Shown here: positions 26,315 through 35,317 of the stretch, piece by piece
Layout: each line of letters opens with the position of its first letter
Position numbering within the stretch: the first letter of the stretch is position 1
Made by a program: the position numbers and the translations under genes
Notes under the pieces: generated by a model
What the model was told of the DNA's origin: nothing
Databases searched by the model: none
What the model saw: only the letters and a program-made list of their open reading frames with translations
DNA from: Salmonella enterica subsp. arizonae
GTDB lineage: Bacteria > Pseudomonadota > Gammaproteobacteria > Enterobacterales > Enterobacteriaceae
Assembly (NCBI RefSeq): GCF_008692845.1
Contig: NZ_VXJW01000002.1
Location: 310,001-374,000 of the forward strand
Direction of reading: 5' to 3'
DNA: 64,000 nt

Positions 26315-27124
26315 ATGAAAAAGAACTTTTTTCACCTTCTGATAATGATTATCTGCACTTATATTTCTTTTGCCTGCGCGAATATCAGCGACTACAGAGT
26401 TATGACCTGGAATCTTCAGGGATCTTCAGCATCTACAGAAAGTAAATGGAATGTCAATGTCAGACAGCTTTTAAGTGGTACTTCCGGTGTGGATATTCTT
26501 ATGGTCCAGGAGGCCGGTGCTATTCCCACCTCGGCGGTTCCTACCGGACGACATATTCAGCCTTTTGGTGTGGGTATTCCCATTGATGAGTACACCTGGA
26601 ATCTCGGAACCACCAGACGTCAGGATATAAGATACATCTACTACTCGCGTATTGATGTTGGAGCACGCCGTGTTAATCTGGCAATAGTTTCCAGACAAAG
26701 AGCGGATAATGTTTATGTCTTGCGTCCGACAACTGTCGCATCTCGCCCCGTCATTGGCATCGGGCTGGGTAACGATGTTTTTCTGACGGCGCACGCACTG
26801 GCTAGTGGAGGTCCGGATGCTGCAGCTATTGTCAGGGTTACCACTAATTTTTTTAGACAACCTCAGATGCGGCATTTATCCTGGTTTCTTGCCGGAGATT
26901 TTAATCGCGCCCCAGACAGACTCGAAAGTGACCTGATGACTGAGCATCTGGAAAGATTTGTAACCGTACGCGCACCTACAGAACCCACGCAAATTGGTGG
27001 TGGTATTTTAGATTATGGGGTCATTGTTGATCGAGCACTTTATTCACAACGGGTTGAAGCATCACGTAATCCACAACTCGCTTCTGATCATTATCCTGTG
27101 GCGTTTTTAGCACGGCGTTGTTGA
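26315..27124 (+). CDS. cdtB: CdtB, nuclease subunit of typhoid toxin / CDT
   Basis: 269 residues, the length of S. Typhi CdtB, with a signal peptide ending near ISFACA. The DNase I-like fold residues are present: VQEAG (E66), LTAHA with H160, GDFNR with D195, and SDHYPV with D258/H259. In Typhi, H160 is essential for the DNA damage that arrests host cells in G2/M. The last residue is Cys269, which in typhoid toxin forms the disulfide to PltA. No pltA or pltB is in the window, so partners must be elsewhere or absent. A DUF1353 gene follows, as I recall it does in Typhi. The surroundings are IS remnants rather than the SPI-11 genes. Confidence 0.96.
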   Translation: MKKNFFHLLIMIICTYISFACANISDYRVMTWNLQGSSASTESKWNVNVRQLLSGTSGVDILMVQEAGAIPTSAVPTGRHIQPFGVGIPIDEYTWNLGTTRRQDIRYIYYSRIDVGARRVNLAIVSRQRADNVYVLRPTTVASRPVIGIGLGNDVFLTAHALASGGPDAAAIVRVTTNFFRQPQMRHLSWFLAGDFNRAPDRLESDLMTEHLERFVTVRAPTEPTQIGGGILDYGVIVDRALYSQRVEASRNPQLASDHYPVAFLARRC

Positions 27125-27208
27125 TGAGAAGTTCATCAATAAAAATAATGTCTTCGTGATATGTATTCCTTGGTAGTACAGCACATGGGCTTAATAACAG
27201 GTAAAATT

Positions 27209-27586
27209 ATGAGTTGTTTTACTACTCCAGCAATAATGGAAATGTTAGGTCATTATAGATGGCGGGTTTACGAGCCGTTCAGATTTTATCTCAGTAAAGA
27301 TAAAAATGATGTAATTGAAGTACCAGTCGGTTTCATTACCGATCTAGCCACTGTTCCGCGTATTTTCTGGTCACTGTTACCACCGGATGGAGAATATGCT
27401 AAAGCAGCAATCATTCACGATTACTTGTACCACTATTCACTACGTAACAGAAAAGAATCGGATCTAATATTCCTGGATGCAATGAAAGTACTCGGTGTGC
27501 CAAAAAAGAAACGAATATTAATGTATCTTGCTGTAAGGATGTTTGGATGGAAATATTACAATTCTCATATTTCACAGTGTGATTAA
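27209..27586 (+). CDS. DUF1353 family protein next to cdtB
   Basis: About 125 residues from ATG 27209 (MSCFTTPAIMEMLG), with CAGG upstream; the frame opens further 5' at 27161. The DUF1353 signatures VPVGFITDLATVPRIFW and AAIIHDYLYH are clear. The family occurs mainly in phages and prophages, and a member accompanies cdtB in the typhoid toxin locus (STY1887 as I recall). Its function is unknown. It may be a passenger from the phage that carried cdtB. Confidence 0.85.
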   Translation: MSCFTTPAIMEMLGHYRWRVYEPFRFYLSKDKNDVIEVPVGFITDLATVPRIFWSLLPPDGEYAKAAIIHDYLYHYSLRNRKESDLIFLDAMKVLGVPKKKRILMYLAVRMFGWKYYNSHISQCD

Positions 27587-27932
27587 TTTTCTCAGGCTGA
27601 GTTTCAAAATTAACAAACTGGATGTGTTATAAAAAAAACATGGCCCCACCCTTTAATGGTAATTATGATTCTTCATAACTTTATCTGCTTCACCGGAAGT
27701 GACACAAACTGTTTTAATCTATCCATTGCAAAAAGTTGTGTTGCAGATTAATGAAAATTATGGTCTAACACACTCCTTCATCCATACGTAAATAATTCAT
27801 TAGCCTGACGCTGTTCAGCCAGTTCCAGATAGCGTTGCCTCTGACTACAATTTAGCGCACGAATAAGTATCATTTCACCTTCGCTCTTCTGGCTAGAGAG
27901 GAAAATTTTCAGCGCCGAAAGATTACGTGGAC
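27587..27932. other. Gap with a broken minus-strand ORF end
   Basis: 346 bases. At 27778-27932 the minus strand is open and ends in AEQRQANELFTYG; this looks like the C-terminal end of a gene cut by the IS at 27933. I do not recognise it. The remainder is AT-rich with nothing supported. Confidence 0.35.
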
Positions 27933-28645
27933 TGTAGTCTCCCCCAAATTTAGTCTTACCGCTTAATAGAGTCCTCTGGTTAAAATACAACCAATGGAGG
28001 TACGCTATGAAGAAAAAACGTTTCACCGAATCCCAGATCCTGAGAGTCCTGAAAGAAGTTGAAGGCGGTCGACATGTAACGCTTGCCCAACCGGAACCCG
28101 CAGCCTTTGGCGGTCCCCATTAACATGAATCCCTGTTGGTCAGTGGATTTTATGAGTGACGCGCTGATGGATGGAAGGCGGTTCAGATTGTTTAACGTAG
28201 TCGATGATTTTAATCGGGAAGCGCTGGCAGTCGAAGTGGACTTAAATATCCCGGCGCATCGCGTAGTGCGCGTTTTGGAGCGGCTCAGCGCCGAAAGAGG
28301 CTATCCGGCGTTTATCCGAAGTGATAATGGACCGGAACTTACCGCCGCCATCCTGTCGGAGTGGGCCGAGCAGCATGGAGTCATACTGGATTTTATTCAA
28401 CCGGGAAAGCCAATGCAGAACGGATTTATCGAACGGTTCAATAAGACATTACGAACAGAAATACTCAATATGTATCTGTTCCGAACGCTGTCTGAAGTCC
28501 GAGAGTTAACAGAAAACTGGCGAACGGAATATAACGAGGAACGCCCGCATAGCTCACCTGGCGGCATACCGCCGGTTACCTATGCAAGGCAAAAACTGGC
28601 CGGAGACTCTAACTGGCAGTGGTACTAAAAACCGGAGTGACTACA
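27933..28645 (+). mobile_element. Internally deleted IS3-family element
   Basis: The ends TGTAGTCTCCCCC (27933) and its partner (GACTACA ending 28645) form terminal inverted repeats. OrfA starts at 28007 (MKKKRFTESQILRVLKEVEG) but breaks after about 23 codons. From about 28110 the frame encodes the OrfB catalytic core: VDFMSD, IRSDNGPEL and GFIERFNKTLRTE give the DDE residues, and the end is NWQWY. The middle, with the HTH and the OrfA/OrfB frameshift region, is deleted, so the copy cannot move by itself. Confidence 0.85.
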
Positions 28646-28839
28646 ACGCCAGCAAACCAGAAGCCCGGTTCTTTTTTAGTAGGCCATGGAAATGGAGAAG
28701 ATTTACAGGTTGAAAGGGTGCAAAAAGTGCTGGAAGAAAAACGAGCAATAGAAATTGGATTTAATGGAAGGTGTACACGTTAGTGCACATGTGGCGGTTT
28801 TAAGTGCTTGGTGAATATTGCGTAACTGTATGATTTTAA
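28646..28839. other. Short stretch between IS3 element and att repeat
   Basis: The plus strand is open here and reads GHGNGEDLQVERVQKVLEEK, then a few more codons to TAG at about 28782. This has the look of a gene end truncated by the IS; I cannot name it. Confidence 0.3.
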
Positions 28840-28885
28840 ATGGCGCGCCCTGCAGGATTCGAACCTGCGACCCACGGCTTAGAAG
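28840..28885. repeat. Attachment-site repeat: copy of argU 3' half
   Basis: 46 bases (starting ATGGCGCGCCCTGCAGG) identical to 32012-32057 in the 3' half of tRNA argU. The copies lie in the same orientation 3.17 kb apart. They are the expected result of integration into a tRNA gene, marking the far end of an element inserted at argU. Confidence 0.93.
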
Positions 28886-29077
28886 TTCCTGGAACCACAT
28901 TCTAAGTCAATAACATACCGCGTCATACCTGCGCTCACACGTCCCATGATGCGAAAAGATACCAATCCATGCCAATAGTTAAAAACGGATGACTGTCCCG
29001 AATCCGTCCCACCTGCCCTATCCCACAAACCGGCGTTCAGATGCTCACCAAGAAAACCACCTCACCCTCATAACTCA
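28886..29077. other. Short spacer inside the argU element
   Basis: 192 bases between the att repeat and the IS66 end. No gene seen. Confidence 0.3.
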
Positions 29078-29558
29078 GTAAGCGTCCCGTGTAGGACGTA
29101 GCGTAAGGATTATTTTACGGTTTCGAGGTTCCAGGGCAGCAGTTCGTGCACCCGGTTCGATGGCCAGTCGCTGATTTTCCACAGCACGTCGCGTAACCAT
29201 GTCTCGGACTCCACTCCGTTCAGTTTGCACGTACCCAGCAGGCTGTAGATGATCGCCGCTGCCTCGCCGCCCCTGTCTGAGCCGAAGAACAGATAGTTAC
29301 GCCGGCCCAGCGCCACGCACCGTAAGGCGTTTTCACAGATGTTGTTGTCGATCTCCACCCGACCGTCGCTGCAGAGAACACGTTCAACGCATCACACTGC
29401 TTCAGCATATAACCGAACGCCTTCGCCATCTCCGCATGCACCGACAACGTTTTCAACTGCGCCTGTATCCAGTCGTACAGCGACTGGCTTTTCTCTTTCC
29501 TGACCGACAGCCGTGTTTGCGCCGGGCTGTGGACTCTGTCACCTGTAATAGTGTCCAT
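29078..29558 (-). pseudogene. IS66-family transposase remnant (C-terminal end)
   Basis: The minus-strand frame ending at 29110 reads EIDNNICENALRCVALGRRN and then the FGSDRGGEAAAIIYSLLGTC segment, typical of the IS66 TnpC end. A frameshift near 29375 separates it from an upstream part (KSQSLYDWIQAQLKTLSVHA). GTAAGCGTCCCGTG at 29078 looks like the IS66 terminal repeat. The rest of the element is missing. Confidence 0.85.
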
Positions 29559-29579
29559 CCAAATTTAAGTGGACACTAT
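29548..29579. repeat. 10-bp perfect inverted repeat at the IS66 boundary
   Basis: ATAGTGTCCA (29548-29557) faces TGGACACTAT (29570-29579) with a 12-base AT-rich centre. It resembles an IS end and sits where the IS66 remnant stops. Confidence 0.55.
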
Positions 29580-29625
29580 CATCGCCGGATTGACAGGGTT
29601 CTGACAGACGTCCTCCACGGTGCGC

Positions 29626-30594
29626 TTACCTTTTACCTATTAAGGAATATTTTTGCTTTTTAAAGGTATTAAACCATCTCGGTGATGTAACAAAAACTTT
29701 CCCTGCCATAGATTCTGACTCTAATTCTCGTGGTAATGCATCATATTCATTAGCTGCTATACTTGAATTACTAAAATCAGTATAATAAATAAGTTTCCTT
29801 CTTGTTGCCATTCTATATTTACACACCCATTCATCTGCTGAAAGAATTAATGGGCCATTCAGATTACTCATACCTCTATTTTCAAACTGATGGGCTGTAA
29901 CATCAAACACATAGTCTTTTCCTTCTTTATTTCCAACCACTGCAAAATGATTTGTTGGCATTTCCTCTGTTGGTTTATCCCAGATAAATATACCTCGATA
30001 ACGAATATTATCGAACCCTTTTTCATTCATGAAATTGCTTACAGGAGTCATTAATGACTCACACTGCCCTGCCGGATTCATTATTTTATTATTTATCATT
30101 GGATTCTGTTTCAATTCATCCAGATAGGCCGCAGCATCAATATCACTGGTTAGGTTGTAAGTTATATCTGTGCGTTCCACTTCCGGTTCTGTTGCCATGG
30201 TTAAGTGATGTGTTTCACTGTACCCCTGGCAATTTACGGTATAGTTCCCGACGTCATCCAGGGTGACTGATAATATCTCCTGACTGTCTTTATCCAGGAT
30301 ACAGAAGTAGTTTTCCCCGTGCAGGCCGGAATGAATGTTTTCCTCCCATCCGGCATACGCGAGCGTCCTGAGCAGTTCAAATCTGCTGACCACATCCTCC
30401 CGCGTCGTTCCGGCCGGCGGGTGACAAATCGCCCGGATGCACTCCAGCGCTTCAGTCTGGTGCGTTGAGCAAAAAAATTCCTTACTTTTTTCCCATGAGC
30501 TCATTTTAGGGGGGGTATCAGACCAGGCAATACGATAAATGCGGCGGTTACTGATGGTGGCGGGAAGACATCCGCTTCCAACATGAAAGGGCAT
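29626..30594 (-). CDS. sseI: SseI/SrfH, SPI-2 type III effector deamidase
   Basis: 322 residues. The N-terminal 140 form the conserved translocation module shared with SspH1/2, SifA and SseJ, including WEKSKEFF at 34-41. The rest matches SseI, a cysteine deamidase-fold effector that enters phagocytes and alters their migration. The catalytic triad is intact: C178 (GQCES), H216 (NHFAV) and D231 (VFDVT). The Typhimurium gene is on prophage Gifsy-2 beside tail-fibre genes; here a tail-fibre fragment also lies next to it, inside the argU-bounded element. It is probably functional, if expressed by SsrB. Confidence 0.95.
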   Translation of the reverse strand: MPFHVGSGCLPATISNRRIYRIAWSDTPPKMSSWEKSKEFFCSTHQTEALECIRAICHPPAGTTREDVVSRFELLRTLAYAGWEENIHSGLHGENYFCILDKDSQEILSVTLDDVGNYTVNCQGYSETHHLTMATEPEVERTDITYNLTSDIDAAAYLDELKQNPMINNKIMNPAGQCESLMTPVSNFMNEKGFDNIRYRGIFIWDKPTEEMPTNHFAVVGNKEGKDYVFDVTAHQFENRGMSNLNGPLILSADEWVCKYRMATRRKLIYYTDFSNSSIAANEYDALPRELESESMAGKVFVTSPRWFNTFKKQKYSLIGKR

Positions 30595-30784
30595 AACAAA
30601 AAACCTTTATAAATTTACATATAGTATCTGTCCGGCAGACATCATCTCTTCCTAGTCTTAATTTCACAATAAGGTTATCGGCGGATTCATGGTTGTCCCG
30701 CCATCCCCCCCCCATGTCAGGGTAGTTGTCGCCTCTAACTGAAAAAAAATCCAGAGGGCTGGAGAAGCTGTTCATGTATAATCG

Positions 30785-31603
30785 CTACACATTATTGCCA
30801 TCAGTCCGCTCTTCCTTCATCCTGGCTTCCACCATAGCGATATGGACGGCTTCCTGTTTCTGATTCCAGATGCTGTCAGCCGGCATTTCAACACGCACAG
30901 AAACAAATGAGTCTGACGGTATATCAATCGGATCTCCATTTGTCAGATTATCAATCTCGTTTCTGGCAAATTTTGGCGATTGCGGATGTGTACGATGGTA
31001 TGTTTTTACAAGAATCGAACCGTCTGTATTTACCTCATAATCAAGCCAGATACGGGGTTGCTTGTTTATATCAAGCGGGATATCAAATCCTCCGTCAGTA
31101 CCGCCCCATGCAGCATCAGCGTTCATCCCCAGACACCCAGATATCAAATATTCCCCAACGGCAAGCCGCGTTACCGTTATTCCCTCCGACTCATTGTTTA
31201 CATCAAAACTACCGTCTGCATAAATTTTAACAACCGGAGACGCTATCTTTATAAAACCATTTGTGTCTACTGAGGTATTGAGGTCCCTGACCAGAAAGTC
31301 TCGCCAGTTGGTTAACCGCGGAGAGCTTCCGCCAAATCTTTGACGAATTCGCGGAGCAGACTCCTGTATTGACGGGAATGAAACTTGTGAATAATTACCG
31401 TTTTCACCAGTATTTCCTGATTCAGAAATGTTCAGAATAGTTGAATATGAATATGGTTTACCATTACCACCAGCTTCCTGCCCATCACCGAGGAAAAACG
31501 AACATGTTGGTAAATGTGGATCACCTGCATTTGTCACATTTCTGTTTACCTGAAGCGCCCCTAACCGCGCTATCGTTGTAGCGCTGAATGATACCACATG
31601 CAA
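30785..31603 (-). pseudogene. Phage tail-fibre protein, C-terminal fragment
   Basis: The 272-codon frame ends with RIWLDYEVNTDGSILVKTYH, IDIPSDSFVSVRVEMPADSI and a charged tail, as in C-terminal tail-fibre/host-specificity proteins of lambdoid Salmonella phages such as Gifsy-1/2. Its upstream part is cut at about 31603 against the integrase fragment, so the N-terminal half or more is missing. In Gifsy-2 such genes lie just before sseI, which supports a prophage origin for this segment. Confidence 0.8.
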
Positions 31604-31604
31604 A

Positions 31605-31997
31605 GTGTTGCGTAATCAGATAGGCAAGCATCACAAATGGGTGTTCGTACATACCACGGCGGCTAAGCGAGCAGATGGAACATCAACGCCAGCAGTCAGG
31701 AAGATGCGTATTGACAGCAAGACATCATGGTTATCAGCTTGTCGTCGTGCAGGCATTGAGGATTTCCGACTCCATGACCTGAGGCATACATGGGCAAGCT
31801 GGTTAATTCAGTCCGGAGTTCCACTGTCAGTGCTTCAGGAAATGGGTGGCTGGGAGTCTATTGAAATGGTTCGCAGATATGCTCACCTTGCACCTAATCA
31901 TTTAACAGAACACGCGAGGGAAATAGACGACATTTTTGGTGATGATGTCCCAAATATGTCCCACTCCATAATTATGGAGGAAATAAAGAAGGCGTAA
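31605..31997 (+). pseudogene. Tyrosine integrase, C-terminal fragment
   Basis: About 130 codons, starting without a proper start at the junction with the tail-fibre fragment. [16 protein letters not shown] carries the H-x-x-R box and [16 protein letters not shown] the tyrosine box of phage integrases; the first catalytic Arg and the N-terminal DNA-binding domain are gone. It reads towards argU and stops 15 bases before the tRNA 3' end, the normal place for an integrase using argU as attachment site (as DLP12 does in E. coli). Confidence 0.88.
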
Positions 31998-32011
31998 CTC
32001 GTTGATATATC

Positions 32012-32089
<78 letters not shown>

Positions 32090-32342
32090 CTTGTGAAGTG
32101 AAGACTTCATGTAGACGAAACGGGAGAATTATACGGTCAGGTCTTCCTGAGTCAATGGCTTTTGTTCCGGTTGCTGACTAAGTGTACGAATATCATCTTT
32201 TCTGACGCCAGGGTGGTTCCAGGAAATCGCCTGGGCACAACTCAGTATGCATAAAGTGACAATTAAGGCCGCCAGTATTTAGAAAATCAATAAATTCCTT
32301 TAATATTTCACTATAATTCACCAGCTATTTAGTATATTTTTT

Positions 32343-32938
32343 ATGCTGCGTATCGCTATTAAGGAACAAAACCGTCACTTTGAGCATGGTTTGAAAATCA
32401 TCATGGCGCGTCTGGTGAATCAGTGGCAGCAGAAAATTTACTTTCTGCCGCCAGAAGAGATGATAATGCCGATGTCCCATTTCTGGCACTGGATGATGAT
32501 TGGTTCAGCGCAGGCTGTTACCAGATACCGATGCATACCCAACATCAGTTGCGGGTGATTATTTGTAATGAATACGATAAAGAAAAGCTCATGTTCAGGC
32601 CATGTCTGTATATGTTACCGCATATTTATCGAGGAGATGATATTGAAGAAATCACCCATAAAAGGATATTGATTTTGCATAAGCGAGCGCTTCGACATAG
32701 CGTTCCCTCTACCATTTGCCACTACCGCACGACTCATCATTTTTCTGTAACAGAACGTCATCTGTTAAAACTGATCGCCAGTGGTTATCATTTAAGCAAA
32801 ACGGCCGCATTACTTTCATTTTCAGAAGAGCAGATAAAGTCACTCCGACGGAACATTCTGCGAAAATTACATGTTAAAACGGAGCAGCAGTTCTTACAGT
32901 ATATTAGCGTTAATCTTCATTTCTTGATCAGTCAGTAA
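32343..32938 (+). pseudogene. fimW: fimW, repressor of type 1 fimbriae, frameshifted
   Basis: The frame from ATG 32343 reads MLRIAIKEQNRHFEHGLKII and on to QQKIYFLPPEE, then loses the FimW sequence. The neighbouring frame picks it up at DNADVPFLALDDDWFSAG and continues to the LuxR-type HTH (FSVTERHLLKLIASGYHLSK) and the end at 32938. A single missing base near 32459-32465 explains this. With it restored the protein would have 198 residues, the known FimW length. FimW opposes FimZ, so its loss should favour fimbriation. A base-call error is the alternative. Confidence 0.85.
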
Positions 32939-33015
32939 ACTTACTTAACGTTTTACAAGGCTTGCGAAATATCTCACCAATAATTAAGTAACGATACCTA
33001 CTGGCATTTTTTTAA

Positions 33016-33267
33016 CACTGCCAAAATGATACCCATAATATCCTGATAGATTCAGGAATCGAAAATATATGGCTGTATAATAAATATCTGGTGGAATATT
33101 TGAAAGGACATCCAGGAACCTTGTATCTGAGCTGCATAAAAATGCGCCGGGCTATTTCTATTGAATATAAGAGCGCAGCCAGTGTGCTGATAGAAGGCAT
33201 TGAAAGATCAGAGCAACGATGCAGTGCTTTTTACTCTGGTGCAGCGATGAGGCAAGATTATTTATAG
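33016..33267 (+). pseudogene. EAL-domain remnant between fimW and fimY
   Basis: An open stretch without a suitable start reads DSGIENIWLYNKYLVEYLKG, then SIEYKSAASVLIEGIERSEQ and CSAFYSGAAMRQDYL before its stop. VLIEGIERSEQ recalls the conserved VVAEGVETxEQ near the end of EAL phosphodiesterase domains. In Typhimurium the EAL gene STM0551, which lowers fimbrial expression, lies at this place. Here only about 84 codons remain, without the EAL motif itself. Confidence 0.65.
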
Positions 33268-33311
33268 CCAGCGACATTACCAGATATAAATGAGGAAATG
33301 GAAAAAGCAGG

Positions 33312-34037
33312 ATGCGCAGCATACCACGCAGAGAAAGATATCGTTGTTTCAGAAGGACCAAAGACAGCACCTGCCGTTATCACTCTCCAGCGCCGCAGAT
33401 ATTTGATTGCCTTGAATTACTGAACCAACAGCTCTATTATGCTTTTCCGGCTGGTATCATTTCTCAGGTAATAATTACAACAGACAACTACATGGGGTAT
33501 TCGCTAAGTCGCTACTTATTTTCCGGAAAGCGCACCGCAGCATTCCGCTCACTGCAGGATATTTCTTTGCGGATCGAAGAGAGTTCGCTCAGACAGCTAA
33601 TTGTGGATATAGAGTCACTACCCGTGTCACGCGTTGAGGCGCTTAGCCAGCTACGCGCGCTCAGCAGGAAACGAAGCGATATCCAGATTTACCTGCTGGT
33701 ATCAGATAAAGCCCCCGCTATAGCACAGTTTATCCGTATGGCTGGTCGTTTTTTTGTCCTGTCGAGGCGGCAAAATATGGCTTCATTACGCGAAACCTTA
33801 TTATCGGGTTCCACCGTTCCTCTCTTGTCCGAAAGCTTTAGCCGCACTGACTGGTTGATGATTGAAAATTTAGCGCAAGGCGCCTCTTTAAAAGAAATAG
33901 CGCGCCAGCAACGGATACATTATCACCGTGTGGTTTATCGGCTTAATCAACTTATCACCCTTCTTAACCTCCCTCACAGACAAAGCTTTCTTCGGCTGAT
34001 CCAGCAACTAAACGTTACTTTCCCCGACATATTTTAA
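33312..34037 (+). CDS. fimY: FimY, regulator of type 1 fimbriae
   Basis: A 241-residue Salmonella fimbrial regulator. The N-terminal part is a degenerate receiver-like domain (IISQVIITTDNYMGYSLSRY, LRALSRKRSDIQIYLLVSDK). The C-terminal LuxR-type HTH is SRTDWLMIENLAQGASLKEI with a following recognition helix (HYHRVVYRLNQL). FimY and FimZ together activate the fimA promoter. It lies upstream of fimZ in the same direction, with a 600-base gap. Confidence 0.93.
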   Translation: MRSIPRRERYRCFRRTKDSTCRYHSPAPQIFDCLELLNQQLYYAFPAGIISQVIITTDNYMGYSLSRYLFSGKRTAAFRSLQDISLRIEESSLRQLIVDIESLPVSRVEALSQLRALSRKRSDIQIYLLVSDKAPAIAQFIRMAGRFFVLSRRQNMASLRETLLSGSTVPLLSESFSRTDWLMIENLAQGASLKEIARQQRIHYHRVVYRLNQLITLLNLPHRQSFLRLIQQLNVTFPDIF

Positions 34038-34639
34038 CGAACTAACTTTCTGTCGAATAAGATTTTTTAAGAAATTACTTATTTTCACCCCGATTAAATG
34101 TAAAATTTTCACATAAAATTAATATTTACAACTTGTCCTGGTAAGCGATAAACATCCTTTCCATACACGCCCCCCTGTCCTTCCTCGTTCTTTGAGACAC
34201 TCAGCGTAAAAACCTTTCTTTTTTACATAACAAACACTAAACAATTAGCTTTTTATATTATTTTTACAGCTAAAAACAATGGATTAATTCAGCTAATATC
34301 AACTCTAAAGAAAATAACTCTATAATGCGCAAATTCAATATAACGCTACAGAATATCCTAACCGCTGTTCGTAATTCGCAACTCACAAGACTTTTCCGAG
34401 AAATCAGACCAGGTATAATCCATATTGCTTTTACTTAATCAGAAATTTCTTTTTTGTTGGTGCGAAATGGGTATGCCATATATTTATTGTTCTTACGCAA
34501 AATAGCCAGCCAACAGGGAGGTCTCATTCTTTATTATTGCTCCACCGCATGGTGTGTGGAACTGACTATTTAATAATCTTCAAGGTGTCTGACGCTTATT
34601 CCAAAACGAAGGACGCATAACAGTCTGAGGCATACAACA
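34038..34639. other. fimY-fimZ intergenic region
   Basis: 602 AT-rich bases with no supported ORF. They should hold the fimZ promoter and its regulatory sites. Confidence 0.5.
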
Positions 34640-35272
34640 ATGAAACCTGCATCTGTTATCATTATGGACGAACACCCTATAGTAAGAATGTCAATCGAAG
34701 TTTTACTTGGTAAAAATAGCAATATTCAGGTTGTCCTGAAAACGGATGATAGCCGAACTGCGATAGAGTATCTACGTACTTATCCTGTCGATCTTGTCAT
34801 CCTGGATATTGAATTACCTGGTACCGACGGATTTACCTTGCTTAAACGGATCAAATCTATCCAGCAAAATACCAGGGTACTTTTTTTATCGTCAAAATCA
34901 GAGGCTTTTTATGCCGGAAGAGCAATAAGAGCGGGTGCAAACGGATTTGTGAGCAAACGCAAAGACCTCAATGATATTTATAATGCGGTAGAAATGATCT
35001 TATCCGGCTATTCTTTTTTTCCATCTGAGACACTTAATTTCATCAGCAGTACCCGCACGCCTAAAGGCAGACACCATGATATGCCGCTTTCTAACCGCGA
35101 AGTTACCGTGCTGCGCTATCTGGCAAATGGGATGTCTAACAAAGAAATTGCTGAGCAACTTTTATTGAGTAATAAAACTATCAGCGCACATAAGGCCAAT
35201 ATATTTTCTAAACTTGGCCTTCATTCTCTTGTTGAACTTATCGATTACGCCAAATCACACGAATTATTGTAA
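34640..35272 (+). CDS. fimZ: FimZ, response regulator of type 1 fimbriae
   Basis: A 210-residue NarL-type regulator. The receiver domain has LVILDIELPGTDGF with phospho-acceptor D56 and LFLSSKSEAFYAGRAIRAGA; the C-terminal LuxR HTH is LSNREVTVLRYLANGMSNKE with NKTISAHKANIFSKLGL. FimZ activates fimA transcription and influences motility and SPI-1 in Salmonella. It is convergent with fimF across a terminator. Confidence 0.95.
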   Translation: MKPASVIIMDEHPIVRMSIEVLLGKNSNIQVVLKTDDSRTAIEYLRTYPVDLVILDIELPGTDGFTLLKRIKSIQQNTRVLFLSSKSEAFYAGRAIRAGANGFVSKRKDLNDIYNAVEMILSGYSFFPSETLNFISSTRTPKGRHHDMPLSNREVTVLRYLANGMSNKEIAEQLLLSNKTISAHKANIFSKLGLHSLVELIDYAKSHELL

Positions 35273-35276
35273 GCGT

Positions 35277-35303
35277 ACTCCCGGCGAATTATCGTTCGGG
35301 AGT
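35277..35303. terminator. Hairpin between fimZ and fimF
   Basis: ACTCCCG (35277) pairs with CGGGAGT (ending 35303) in the 45-base gap between the convergent fimZ and fimF ends. The T tract is weak. Confidence 0.6.
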
Positions 35304-35317
35304 CATAATAGCGTACA

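Noticed and set aside
28840-28885. Second tRNA-Arg gene
   Set aside because: Only the 3' half of the tRNA is present; the 5' acceptor strand and D-arm are replaced by unrelated sequence, so it is an attachment-site copy.
29626-30594. SspH2- or SifA-type effector
   Set aside because: The N-terminal 140 residues are shared by this effector group, but there are no leucine-rich repeats or E3 domain; the C-terminal part and triad are those of SseI.
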